Part shown: in pieces, positions 43,453 through 52,348 of the stretch
Layout: each line of letters opens with the position of its first letter
Numbering within the stretch: position 1 is the stretch's first letter
DNA from: Streptosporangium violaceochromogenes
GTDB taxonomy: Bacteria > Actinomycetota > Actinomycetes > Streptosporangiales > Streptosporangiaceae
Assembly: GCF_014654615.1 (NCBI RefSeq)
Contig: NZ_BNBB01000022.1
Location: 1-64,000 of the forward strand
DNA length: 64,000 nt
Reading direction: 5' to 3'
The notes under the pieces: model-generated
What the model was told of the DNA's origin: nothing
The model's database searches: none
What the model saw: the letters and a program-made list of their open reading frames with translations, nothing else
Position numbers and translations under genes: made by a program

Positions 43453-44617
43453 AGCACTCATTCTCGTCGAGAACCTCTCCGTCCCCTTCGACCGGCGGGT
43501 CTGGCAGGAGAGCACCACCCTGCGCGACGCCGGGTGGGACGTGCACGTCATCTGCCCCCGCGGCACCACGCGGGACACCGAGCCCCACGTCGAGATAGAG
43601 GGGGTGAACATCCACCGCTACCCCCTGCGGGCCGCGACCGGCGGGCCCCTGGGCTACGTGCAGGAGTACGGCACGGCACTGTGGCACACCCTCCGGCTGG
43701 CCCGGCGGATCGGCCCGGTGGACGTCGTGCACGCCTGCAACCCGCCGGACCTGCTGTTCCTCGTGGCGCTGATGCTCAAGCGGCGCGGCGCGCGGTTCGT
43801 GTTCGACCAGCACGACCTGGTCCCCGAGCTCTACCTGTCCCGGTTCGACCGGGGCGAGGACTTCCTGTACCGGGCGGTGTGCCGGCTCGAACGACTCACC
43901 TACCGGGCGGCCGACGTGGTCATCGCGACCAACGAGAGCTACCGCGACGTCGCGATCACCCGGGGCGGCAAACGGCCCGAGGAGGTGTTCGTGGTGCGCA
44001 GCGCGCCCACCGTCGAGCGGTTCCACCAGGTCCCCGTCGAGGAGGCGCTCAAGCGGGGCAAACCCCACCTATTGTGCTACCTGGGCGTGATGGGCCCGCA
44101 GGACGGGGTCGACTACGCGCTGCGCGCGCTGGCCAGGCTCCGCGACGAGCAGGGCCGTACGGACTGGCACGCGGTGTTCGTCGGCGGTGGGGACACCTTC
44201 CAGGACATGATCGCCCTCTCCCACCGGCTGGGCCTGTCCGACCTCGTCGAGTTCACCGGGCGGATCCCGGACGAGGACCTGCTGCGCCACCTCTCGGCGG
44301 CGGACGTCTGCCTGGCGCCCGACCCCCTCAACCCGCTCAACGACGTCTCCACCATGAACAAGATCATGGAGTACATGGCCATGTCCCGCCCGATCGTCTC
44401 CTTCGACCTGAGGGAGGCCAGGGTCTCGGCGGGGGAGGCCGCGCTGTACGCGCCCCCCAACGACGAGTCGCAGTTCGCCAAACTGGTCGGCCGCCTGCTC
44501 GACGACCCCGATGAGCGCCACCGCATGGGAGAGATCGGCAGAGCCCGCGTCAGCGGGCCCCTGTCGTGGGAACGGTCCAGAATCGCGCTTCTGGCCGCCT
44601 ACAAGGCCGTCGGCTGA
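43442..44617 (+). CDS. Glycosyltransferase family 4-type (GT-B)
   Basis: A 391-residue retaining-type glycosyltransferase. The N-terminal domain reads LILVENLSVPFDRRVWQEST and VVHACNPPDLLFLVALML. The C-terminal nucleotide-binding domain has LCYLGVMGPQDGVDYALRAL, VFVGGGDTFQDMIALSHRLG and the EX7E-like NKIMEYMAMSRPIVSFDLRE. It starts with TTG at 43442, overlapping the dehydrogenase stop by 11 bases, so it is translated with it. Confidence 0.9.
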
Positions 44618-44671
44618 AGCAATGGCCGGGGAAGACCCCGTCTGTGTCCGAAAAGAACAAAGGTGGTCGCC

Positions 44672-45427
44672 ATGAGCGTCCTTGTCGACTTCATCACCAT
44701 CGAAGAGCTCGGCTCCGCCCCGGAGATCGGGGCGGTGAGCGTGAACGCGCTGGCGAGGGCGGTCCGCCGCCCCTACCGCTGGCTACGCCGTACCGCGGCC
44801 CACCTGCTGTTCGAGCGGCGGTACGGCGTGCGGACCTCGGAGGTGGTGGATCTGGAGGAGTTCGGGCTCGCCGGTGACGAGCGGGTCTACTACGTGGCGG
44901 CGACCTGGAACAGCCTGCGGCGCACCCTGCCCAGGCGGGAGGTCGGCGGGGACGACGTGTTCATCGACCTCGGCTCCGGCATGGGGCGGATGGTGCTGGA
45001 GGCGGCCTGGCGCTACCCGTTCAGGAAGGTGATCGGCGTCGAGCTGTCCGGCCGGCTCAACGACATCGCGCGGCGGAACATCACCGGGACCCGCCTCCGG
45101 CTGCGCTGCCCGGATGTGGAGCTCGTCCACTCGGACGTGCTCGACTACGAGATCCCCGAGGACGTCAGCGTGGTGTTCCTCAACAACCCCTTCCGGGGCG
45201 AGACCTTCGCGACGGTGATCAGAAGGCTGCTGGCGACCGTGGACCGCAACCCCCGCCGGGTCACGGTGATCTACTACAACCCGGCCGAGGAGGAGTTCCT
45301 GCTGAGCACCGGCCGCTTCCGCCACACGGGGACGGTGAAGGCGCGGCCCGACGCCGAGCGGGACAGCCCGTTCGGCTGGATCAAGACGTATACCGTCACC
45401 GGGCGGGCCGGCGACCAAGACCGGTGA
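44672..45427 (+). CDS. Class I SAM-dependent methyltransferase
   Basis: A 251-residue methyltransferase. DVFIDLGSGMGRMVLEAAWR is the SAM-binding motif I, VIGVELSGRLNDIARRNI motif II and DVSVVFLNNPFRGETFA motif IV. The ATG at 44672 follows AAAGGTGG by six bases. Fifty-four bases separate it from the glycosyltransferase. It could methylate a sugar of the polymer or a lipid intermediate. Substrate unknown. Confidence 0.87.
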   Translation: MSVLVDFITIEELGSAPEIGAVSVNALARAVRRPYRWLRRTAAHLLFERRYGVRTSEVVDLEEFGLAGDERVYYVAATWNSLRRTLPRREVGGDDVFIDLGSGMGRMVLEAAWRYPFRKVIGVELSGRLNDIARRNITGTRLRLRCPDVELVHSDVLDYEIPEDVSVVFLNNPFRGETFATVIRRLLATVDRNPRRVTVIYYNPAEEEFLLSTGRFRHTGTVKARPDAERDSPFGWIKTYTVTGRAGDQDR

Positions 45428-45499
45428 CCGGCTCCCATGACGGAGACTCTCGCACGGCCCGGCGCCGCCGGACCGGGCCAGGCCGCGGCTGCGGGCGGG

Positions 45500-46408
45500 C
45501 TACCCCGGCGCCCGGGACCGGCTGCCGGTGTCCATGCCCCACTGGACGCGCCCGCCGCGCAGGCCCCGCGCCCACGTGAGTCCCCGGTCGGCGACCATGA
45601 CGGCGAGGTAGCAGGCGGCGTCGAGCGGAGTGATCTCGCGGGCCCCCACGAGGGCGCCCAGCGACGACAGCCGCAGGCGACCCTCGGGCGCGGATCGGCC
45701 CAGGACGGCGAGCTGACGGTTGCCCAGGCGCACCCGCACCCGCCGTCTCAGGTGCGCCGCGACGGTCTTCGGCGGGCGCACCCGGGAGCGGGCCTCGGGC
45801 ACCACCACCCGCTCGTGCGGCGCGAAGCTGCCGTGCACCCAGCCGTCGTCGGAGATCACGTCCCGCGGCATGGGGAAGACGCGGGCGTGCCCCTCCTCGG
45901 TGAGAACGTAGACCCCGACCCCCGCCAGCGCGCGGGACGGGGCGACCAGCAGGTCCTGCACCGTGTGCACGCGGCGGACGAGCGGGCCGACCCCCTCCAG
46001 GTCCAGGACGGAGCCGGGAGCACAGGCGAGCACCCCCGGCCGGTCCGCCGCGGCGGCCAGCGCGCGCACCGCGTCGGCGTCCAGGTCGACGTCGGCGTCC
46101 AGATACACGCGCGGGAAGGTCCGGCAGGCCTCGTCACCCAGGCGCAGCGCGTTGGCCTTGCCCGGCACGGCCGTCTCCACGACGCGCGCCGGGGTCCGCC
46201 TGGCCAGCTCCGCCGTCCGGTCGGAGCAGGCGTTGGGGACCACCACCACGTCGAACTCGCCGGGCGCGGTGCCCGCGAACAGCCTGTCGAGGCAGCCCGC
46301 GATCACGGCTTCCTCATTGTGCGCGGGGATGACGACGCTGACGACCGGTTTCTTCCCGGAAAAATGTCCGAGATCTATCGGTACATCCTTATCCGCGGCG
46401 CCATTCAC
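45500..46408 (-). CDS. Glycosyltransferase family 2
   Basis: A 302-residue GT-A enzyme on the opposite strand to its neighbours. VVSVVIPAHNEEAVIAGCLD is the start of the fold, VVVVPNACSDRTAELARR binds the nucleotide, and VYLDADVDLDADAVRALAAA gives the DxD motif. VLTEEGHARVFPMPRDVISD (D-D-x-W region) is the acceptor loop. No membrane anchor is obvious. Divergent from rmlC with 37 bases between. Confidence 0.88.
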   Translation of the reverse strand: MNGAADKDVPIDLGHFSGKKPVVSVVIPAHNEEAVIAGCLDRLFAGTAPGEFDVVVVPNACSDRTAELARRTPARVVETAVPGKANALRLGDEACRTFPRVYLDADVDLDADAVRALAAAADRPGVLACAPGSVLDLEGVGPLVRRVHTVQDLLVAPSRALAGVGVYVLTEEGHARVFPMPRDVISDDGWVHGSFAPHERVVVPEARSRVRPPKTVAAHLRRRVRVRLGNRQLAVLGRSAPEGRLRLSSLGALVGAREITPLDAACYLAVMVADRGLTWARGLRGGRVQWGMDTGSRSRAPG

Positions 46409-46445
46409 CGGAACGCCTCCCGACTATTTCTCAAGGATTGACCAC

Positions 46446-47045
46446 ATGAGAGTAGAACGAACCAGAATTGATGGAGTGTTGTTGTTCATACCGACGCCAC
46501 ACCGTGATGACCGGGGGCTGTTCACCAGAACCTTCGACAGGGCCACGGCCGAGGACGCCGGACTGGACCCCGCGCGTTTCGTACAGGACAGCCAGTCCCG
46601 ATCCCGGCGGGGAACGGTCAGGGGAATGCACGGCCGCGGCGGCCGGGGCGAGGCGAAGCTGGTGCGCTGCGCGCGCGGCGCGGTGCACGACGTGCTGGTC
46701 GACGCCCGGCCGGACTCCCCCACGTTCGGCGAGCGGATGTCGGTGCTGCTCGACGACGAGACGTTCGCCACCCTCTACGTGCCGCCGGGGATGCTCCACG
46801 GCTTTCAGGCCCTGACCGAGCAGACGGACGTCTGTTACCGCATCGACCGCGAGCACGACCCCTCCGAGGACCTGTCGGTCCGCTACGACGACCCCGAGCT
46901 GGGGATCGCCTGGCCCCTTCCGGTGTCGGCGATCAGCGCGCGCGACCTCTCGGCGGGGTCGTGGGCGCGGCTGCGGGAGCGGCTGGGCGGCCCGGGCGGG
47001 GTACGGATGGGATTGCCGAACCCGACCCCCAGTGCGATGGAGTGA
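46446..47045 (+). CDS. dTDP-4-dehydrorhamnose 3,5-epimerase-like (RmlC family)
   Basis: A 199-residue cupin epimerase. The family start (IDGVLLFIPTPHRDDRGLFT), the His in GTVRGMHGRGGRGEAKLVRC, the Asp in VLVDARPDSPTFGERMSVLL and the Tyr in TDVCYRIDREH are in place. RmlC usually has RGLHYQ, here RGMHGRG, so a related sugar epimerase is possible. ATG 46446 is chosen as the family start. Seven bases separate its stop from the next gene. Confidence 0.87.
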   Translation: MRVERTRIDGVLLFIPTPHRDDRGLFTRTFDRATAEDAGLDPARFVQDSQSRSRRGTVRGMHGRGGRGEAKLVRCARGAVHDVLVDARPDSPTFGERMSVLLDDETFATLYVPPGMLHGFQALTEQTDVCYRIDREHDPSEDLSVRYDDPELGIAWPLPVSAISARDLSAGSWARLRERLGGPGGVRMGLPNPTPSAME

Positions 47046-47051
47046 ACGCCG

Positions 47052-47951
47052 ATGCGATGGTCCAGCCTGCTCGCCGCCCTCTCGGTGCCCCTCGCGGCCT
47101 TCCTGGCCGGGTGCGCCGCCTCCTCGGCGGAGGGGCCGGCGGGCGGGCCCGTCGCCTCACCCGGCGGATCGGCCCGGGCCGCCCGCTGCCCGGCCTACCC
47201 GACCCCCGACTGCACCGGTGTGCCCCCCGGCACGAGACTGACCGACCTGGCTTTGAACGAGGACGGCGCCGCCTACCGGGTCACCACCCCCGGCACCGTC
47301 CTCGACGGCGTGCACATCGCCGGTGACCTGCTCGTCCACGCCGACGACGTCACGATCAAGAACAGCCGGATCGACGGAACCGTCGTCAACGCCGACGGCC
47401 CGAAGACGTTCCGGTTCACCATCGCCGACTCCACCGTCGGCCCGGCGAGCGGGTGCCTGACGCTGCCGGGCATCGGGCAGGACAAGTACACCGCCGTGCG
47501 CGTGCACGTCCGGGGGCACGGCGACGGGTTCCGGGCGGCCGGCGACGACGTGGTCGTCCGCGACTCCTACGTGCGCCTGTGCTCCAACCCCGGCGACCAC
47601 TCCGACGGCATCCAGACCTACCACACCGGGAAAAACCTGGTCTTCGACCACAACACCGTCGACCAGCGCCACGCCAAGGACATCACCGCGCCGATCTTCC
47701 TCACCGACAGCCAGATCGTGAACGCCAGCGTCACCGACAACCTCATCATGGGCGGCACCTACAGCATCCAGCTGATGAACGGCCGGGGAAGGCTCGTGAT
47801 GCGCGGCAACAGGCTGGTGAACAAGTCCTGGGTTTACGGACCGGTGGCCGCCGACTGCGCCAAGATCGACTGGGCCGACAACACCCTGGTGACGATCGAC
47901 GAGAAGTACCGCATCACCTCGACCGTCGGCCCGCTGAACTGCGCGGGATAG
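47052..47951 (+). CDS. Lipoprotein with parallel beta-helix (pectate-lyase-like) domain
   Basis: A 299-residue exported protein. The signal peptide ends in the lipobox AAFLAGC (Cys near residue 21). After a short spacer and CPAYPTPDCTGVPPGT, the body shows beta-helix coils with recurrent I/V-x-N-S-x-I/V steps (DDVTIKNSRIDGTVVN, FRFTIADSTVGPASGCLTL, VVVRDSYVRLCSNPGDHSDG). Such domains bind or cleave polysaccharide. HSDGIQ resembles calcium-site loops, but no lyase residues can be assigned. The core is duplicated in the gene at 48187. Confidence 0.85.
   Translation: MRWSSLLAALSVPLAAFLAGCAASSAEGPAGGPVASPGGSARAARCPAYPTPDCTGVPPGTRLTDLALNEDGAAYRVTTPGTVLDGVHIAGDLLVHADDVTIKNSRIDGTVVNADGPKTFRFTIADSTVGPASGCLTLPGIGQDKYTAVRVHVRGHGDGFRAAGDDVVVRDSYVRLCSNPGDHSDGIQTYHTGKNLVFDHNTVDQRHAKDITAPIFLTDSQIVNASVTDNLIMGGTYSIQLMNGRGRLVMRGNRLVNKSWVYGPVAADCAKIDWADNTLVTIDEKYRITSTVGPLNCAG
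47254..47771 (+). repeat. 518-bp direct repeat, copy 1
   Basis: Identical base for base to 49244-49761 (offset 1990) as read here. It covers most of the beta-helix domain. Divergence begins abruptly at both ends. Confidence 0.93.
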
Positions 47952-48186
47952 GCATCCCCGGTGTCCCCTCCCCCGTTCCTCGCGGCATATCAGGCGCCGT
48001 GTCCGGCTCGACCGAATATGCAATTTATGGCATAGCAGGACAATCGTTATCCAAAACCACATATAGTCAAATATTCACGAAAACCCTGCATACCGATGAC
48101 CTCAGTCGTAACAATGACCCCCGTACGGGGACCAGAACCGACACATCGTCAAGCCGATCCACCGGATCGGCGCGGAGGTCAGAGAA

Positions 48187-49938
48187 ATGGCCAGTACACA
48201 CCCCCCACATCGCGAGGACGACGGGGAGGAGACTTCCTCCCGCCGGCGCGGACCGAGACCGGGTCTCATCGCGACCCTCGTCGTGGCCCTCGCCGCGGGT
48301 TCCGTCTCGACCGTCTGGGTGATGAGCCGTGACGAGGTCACGGTGAAGCAGGTGGCCTCGGCGCGGCCCGGCCCCGGAGCGGAGCCGGACGAGCCGAGGG
48401 AGACCAGCCTCTGGCCGGCGACCACCCCGGCGAAGGCCGCGACCCACGCCGACCACGCGCCCGTCGAACTGGGCACCCGCTTCGCCCCGGTCCAGGCCGG
48501 CTGGGCGGCGGGCGTGCGCTTCTACAAGGCGCGCGGCCAGAAGGGCAGGCACACCGGAAGCCTGTGGGACTCCAAGGGGCGGCGCCTGGCGCGGGTCACG
48601 TTCGCCGGAGAGACCCCCTCCGGCTGGCAGGAGGCGCGCTTCGCCTCGCCGGTGCGTCTGGAGGCGGGCCGGTCCTACACGGTCTCCTACCACAGCGGGA
48701 ACGGCACCTACGTGGGCAGCCGGGGCTTCACCCCCATCCGCTCGGGCCCGCTGACCACCGTCTCGCGGGACGCCGGCGTGTTCGGGTACGGCGACAGCGC
48801 CTTCCCCCGCCGCTCGAACCCCAAGGAGTACAACTACTGGGTGGACGTCGTCTTCCGCTGGCGCCACCGCCCGCCGGGGTCGGACACCCCCGAAACCCCC
48901 GCGCCCCGGCCGCCGGAGGTCCCGACCCACGAGCCGGACACCGAGCCGAGCGTCGAGCCGAGCACCGGCACGAGCCGGACGCCCGTACCCGGCCCGAGCG
49001 TGAGCGACGACCCGTCCTCCCCGCCCAGCCCCACTCCCAGCCCCAGCCGGACGGCCAGCCCCAGCCCGAGCACGACCGGCGACCCCGACCCCAAGCCGTC
49101 CGTCACCCCCACCGGGCGGAGCACCCCCCGGCCGACACTGACCGCCGACCCGACCCAGGCGCCGGTCCCGGAGGGCGACTGCGCCTACCCGACCCCGGAC
49201 TGCACCGGCGTGCCGGCCGGTACGAGGCTCATGGAGAAGACCCTGAACGAGGACGGCGCCGCCTACCGGGTCACCACCCCCGGCACCGTCCTCGACGGCG
49301 TGCACATCGCCGGTGACCTGCTCGTCCACGCCGACGACGTCACGATCAAGAACAGCCGGATCGACGGAACCGTCGTCAACGCCGACGGCCCGAAGACGTT
49401 CCGGTTCACCATCGCCGACTCCACCGTCGGCCCGGCGAGCGGGTGCCTGACGCTGCCGGGCATCGGGCAGGACAAGTACACCGCCGTGCGCGTGCACGTC
49501 CGGGGGCACGGCGACGGGTTCCGGGCGGCCGGCGACGACGTGGTCGTCCGCGACTCCTACGTGCGCCTGTGCTCCAACCCCGGCGACCACTCCGACGGCA
49601 TCCAGACCTACCACACCGGGAAAAACCTGGTCTTCGACCACAACACCGTCGACCAGCGCCACGCCAAGGACATCACCGCGCCGATCTTCCTCACCGACAG
49701 CCAGATCGTGAACGCCAGCGTCACCGACAACCTCATCATGGGCGGCACCTACAGCATCCAGGTGAAGAACGGCCAGGGAAGACTGGTCGTGCGCGGCAAC
49801 AGGCTGGTGAACAAGTCCTGGGTCTACGGACCGGTCGAGTCCGACTGCGCCAAGATCGACTGGGCCGGCAACACCCTGGTGACGATCGACGAGAAGTACC
49901 GCATCACCTCGACCGTCGGCCCGCTGAAGTGCGCGTGA
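48187..49938 (+). CDS. Surface protein: membrane anchor, DUF4082 domain, Pro/Ser/Thr linker and beta-helix domain
   Basis: A 583-residue protein. A single N-terminal helix (GLIATLVVALAAGSVSTVWV) acts as anchor. Residues about 95-235 are a DUF4082 domain (GVRFYKARGQKGRHTGSLWD, then SYTVSYHSGNGTYVGSRGF), a likely carbohydrate-binding fold. About 235-325 is a TPSPSR-type low-complexity linker. CAYPTPDCTGVPAGT and a beta-helix nearly identical to that of the preceding lipoprotein complete it. A 235-base AT-richer region with TATAGT (48061-48066) precedes it. Confidence 0.87.
   Translation: MASTHPPHREDDGEETSSRRRGPRPGLIATLVVALAAGSVSTVWVMSRDEVTVKQVASARPGPGAEPDEPRETSLWPATTPAKAATHADHAPVELGTRFAPVQAGWAAGVRFYKARGQKGRHTGSLWDSKGRRLARVTFAGETPSGWQEARFASPVRLEAGRSYTVSYHSGNGTYVGSRGFTPIRSGPLTTVSRDAGVFGYGDSAFPRRSNPKEYNYWVDVVFRWRHRPPGSDTPETPAPRPPEVPTHEPDTEPSVEPSTGTSRTPVPGPSVSDDPSSPPSPTPSPSRTASPSPSTTGDPDPKPSVTPTGRSTPRPTLTADPTQAPVPEGDCAYPTPDCTGVPAGTRLMEKTLNEDGAAYRVTTPGTVLDGVHIAGDLLVHADDVTIKNSRIDGTVVNADGPKTFRFTIADSTVGPASGCLTLPGIGQDKYTAVRVHVRGHGDGFRAAGDDVVVRDSYVRLCSNPGDHSDGIQTYHTGKNLVFDHNTVDQRHAKDITAPIFLTDSQIVNASVTDNLIMGGTYSIQVKNGQGRLVVRGNRLVNKSWVYGPVESDCAKIDWAGNTLVTIDEKYRITSTVGPLKCA
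49244..49761 (+). repeat. 518-bp direct repeat, copy 2
   Basis: Second copy of the identical stretch described at 47254, within the beta-helix domain of the larger protein. Confidence 0.93.
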
Positions 49939-49998
49939 CGTAGCCTCCCCCGCACTCCCTGTGCATTCCCTGCGAGCGACAACCGGGTGACGTCCCCG

Positions 49999-51465
49999 TC
50001 ACTCCGGCGGGGCGGGCGCGACGCCCGTCCCGCCGGACCTCCGGCGGGAGGCGAACAGGCGTCCGGCCACCGCACCGGCACGCAGCCGGCGGGGCGCGGG
50101 GCCGCGGGGCCGCGCCGCGGCGGCGGACGAGACGCTCCGCAGCAGCGACCCGGTGGCACCGATCAGCAGGAACGACAGGCCCGTGACGGTGGCGAAGGAC
50201 ATCAGGTCGAACGTCGCCGAGCCGATCAGCGGGACCACCAGGGCCGCGGCGAGGGCGAGGCCGAGGTCCCGCGCGCCGGGGTCGGCGCTCAGCCGGCGGG
50301 CCCTGAGCCCCGAGTAGATCCCGCACAGGAACATCGCGACGATCACCGTGACGCCGATCAGGCCGGTCTCCACCGCCGAGAGCAGGTACTGGTTGTCGAA
50401 GACCTGGTGTTTGGGGGCGTACCATGTGCCGGCTCCGCGTCCCAGCCACGGGTGCTTGGCGATCTCGTAGGCGGCGACCTCGTAGTCGTGCGTGCGGTAG
50501 CGGACGCTGTCGTCGGTGCCGGCGTTGGCGAACAGGTTGTAGAAGGCGCTGATGAGCCCGGGAACCATGATCCTCATCAGGATCAGGAACCCGGCCGTGA
50601 CGGCCAGCGCCTGAACCCGCCGCCGGGCGGGCCAGCCGAGGAACAGCACGACCGACACGCCCGTCAGGCTCAGCACCGCCGACCGGGAGACCGAGAACAT
50701 CAGGCCCATCCCGATCAGGGCCGTACACACCCACCACCGCAGCGCCGGCTCAGCGCGCCGCCGCGCCTCGAAGCCGTAGTGGACCGCGATCGGCATGATC
50801 ATCGCGCACACGACGCCGAACTCGATGGCGTGGCCGGTCGTCGCGGCGACCCGGCGGAAGTCGGATCTCGCGCCGATGAACCCGTCCTCGGAGGTGTAGC
50901 GGAGACCGGGCAGCGCCAGATAGCGGGTCAGGTCCAGCTCGAACAGGAACTGGCAGGCCCCGATCACCGCGATGGCCGCCCCGGCCGCCACGACGATCTG
51001 GAGCAGGAAGTCCAGCCGGCCGGTGCCGCGCACCCCGTCGCACACCATCAGCGCGAGCCCGGCGCCGGCCACCAGCAGCACCAGGGCGTGGTCGGCGAGG
51101 TTGAGCTCGTCGGAGGGAAGGTAGCCGTAGGTGGCGTAGCCGTAGGTGGCCAGCATCGCGGTCAGGAAGAGGAACAGTGCGGTACGCACGGGGGTACGGC
51201 CCTTGGCCATTCCCAGCGTGTTGGTGAAGTGCGCGCACAGCCAGCACAGGGCGGCGACGAGGGCCGCGAAGTTGGCCGGGGTGATCGAGAGCGGCAGCGC
51301 CCGGAAGACGAGACGGGCCGGGATGATCATCAGGGCGACGACGAAGAAGCAGACCAGGGTCGCGCCGTCGGCGTGGCGCCGGGGCGGCGTTCCGGGGCGG
51401 AGGGACGCGGGCGTCACCGGGCCGGCGGGGGACGCGGAGGGCACAGGGGGCGCGGGGGCGGTCAT
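49999..51465 (-). CDS. O-antigen ligase/polymerase-like membrane protein (Wzy-type)
   Basis: A 488-residue protein with about 10-12 helices (LVCFFVVALMIIPARLVF, FLLQIVVAAGAAIAVIGACQ, LMFSVSRSAVLSLTGVSVVL). A long external loop near residues 340-375 carries HPWLGRGAGTWY, the Wzy_C (PF04932) pattern, and FDNQYLLSAVETGLIGVTV follows. It would polymerise or ligate repeat units on the outer face. ATG 51465 overlaps the stop of the upstream wzz-like gene (ATGA). A strong hairpin overlaps its last codons. Confidence 0.88.
   Translation of the reverse strand: MTAPAPPVPSASPAGPVTPASLRPGTPPRRHADGATLVCFFVVALMIIPARLVFRALPLSITPANFAALVAALCWLCAHFTNTLGMAKGRTPVRTALFLFLTAMLATYGYATYGYLPSDELNLADHALVLLVAGAGLALMVCDGVRGTGRLDFLLQIVVAAGAAIAVIGACQFLFELDLTRYLALPGLRYTSEDGFIGARSDFRRVAATTGHAIEFGVVCAMIMPIAVHYGFEARRRAEPALRWWVCTALIGMGLMFSVSRSAVLSLTGVSVVLFLGWPARRRVQALAVTAGFLILMRIMVPGLISAFYNLFANAGTDDSVRYRTHDYEVAAYEIAKHPWLGRGAGTWYAPKHQVFDNQYLLSAVETGLIGVTVIVAMFLCGIYSGLRARRLSADPGARDLGLALAAALVVPLIGSATFDLMSFATVTGLSFLLIGATGSLLRSVSSAAAARPRGPAPRRLRAGAVAGRLFASRRRSGGTGVAPAPPE
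50004..50036. terminator. Bidirectional hairpin between convergent genes
   Basis: CCGGCGGGGCGGGC pairs with GCCCGTCCCGCCGG (one G-T wobble) around five bases, inside the last codons of the polymerase gene and 66 bases after the facing surface-protein gene. No T-run, so the role is likely but not certain. Confidence 0.55.
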
Positions 51466-52214
51466 GAGGCCGAGGACCTCGCACCGGAGTGGCCCGCCCC
51501 GCCGTCGAGCGCGAGCACCGGTACCGGCCCTGAGGCCGTCCCTCCGCGCTCCGCGGCGGCGCGCCGCGCCCTGCGGGAGGTGACGAAGCTCTCGACGGCG
51601 AACGCCGCGCACAGGCCCGCCGCGACGCCGACGCCCACCGCGGCGGCGACGGCGCGCAGCTTCCGGCCGCGCTGTTCCCGCGGGACGGTGGGCGGCACCG
51701 CCTCGTAGGCGGTGATGTAGGTCGCTCTGGGAGCCTTAACCGCCCGCTGGCGGGTGACCAGTTCGAGCTTGGCCCGCGCGATGACCCGCTTCACGATGTC
51801 GCGCGCGGCCTCCGGAGACGAGCTCTCGCCCTCGACGAACAGGTACGGTCCCGTGGCCAGCGACTCCAGGTTGCTGCCGCCGTTGGTGACCGCGAAGGCG
51901 GTGTCGCCGCCCTCCACCGCGCCGAGCTCCGCCGCCATCTCGGGTGTCCCCATCGCCGCGATGAGGATCGAGGCCGAGACGTTGAGCCCGCGGTCGAAGT
52001 TGAGCAGCGGGTTGGTCAGTCCGTTGGGGAAACGCGGGTTGGACGGCAGGCTGCCACCGGTGGTCGGCGTGGTCAGGACGAGGACCGCGCTGGAGGTGTA
52101 GGTCGTGGGAACCGTCGAGTAGACGGCGGCCGCGGCGGCGACCGAGAGCGCGAACGCCGGCAGGACGACATACCAACGGCGGAACAGGACGAGGACCGTC
52201 CCCCAGAAGTCCAT
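51462..52214 (-). CDS. Wzz/chain-length-determinant-like membrane protein 1
   Basis: A 250-residue protein with two helices (VVLPAFALSVAAAAAVYSTV at about 18-37; AVAAAVGVGVAAGLCAAFAV near 190-210) and an outer domain between (TYTSSAVLVLTTPTTGGSLP, NPLLNFDRGLNVSASILI). This is the Wzz/YveK plan. It starts MDFWGTV, like its neighbour MDFWKTV. No tyrosine-kinase domain or gene lies nearby. It is translationally coupled to the polymerase gene and should set polymer length. Confidence 0.87.
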   Translation of the reverse strand: MDFWGTVLVLFRRWYVVLPAFALSVAAAAAVYSTVPTTYTSSAVLVLTTPTTGGSLPSNPRFPNGLTNPLLNFDRGLNVSASILIAAMGTPEMAAELGAVEGGDTAFAVTNGGSNLESLATGPYLFVEGESSSPEAARDIVKRVIARAKLELVTRQRAVKAPRATYITAYEAVPPTVPREQRGRKLRAVAAAVGVGVAAGLCAAFAVESFVTSRRARRAAAERGGTASGPVPVLALDGGAGHSGARSSAS

Positions 52215-52320
52215 GCGCTCCCTCTCACAGCCCGGGCGGCGGGCGATCGGGCCCGCGTCCCGCCAATGGTCAATCTCCCGCCTCGGGACGGGGCGTTACC
52301 GCGAGATCCTCCGTCGCGCC

Positions 52321-52339
52321 GGCGGCCCCTCGGGCCGCC
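52321..52339 (-). terminator. Hairpin between the two wzz-like genes
   Basis: GGCGGCCC-CTC-GGGCCGCC, an 8-bp perfect stem with a three-base loop, 10 bases after the stop of the upstream gene on the minus strand. It has no T-run and may only attenuate. Confidence 0.45.
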
Positions 52340-52348
52340 CGCGCCGCG

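Noticed and set aside
48067..49662. 531-codon minus-strand frame opposite the second beta-helix gene, repeated in part opposite the first
   Set aside because: The repetition only mirrors the 518-bp repeat of the plus-strand genes.
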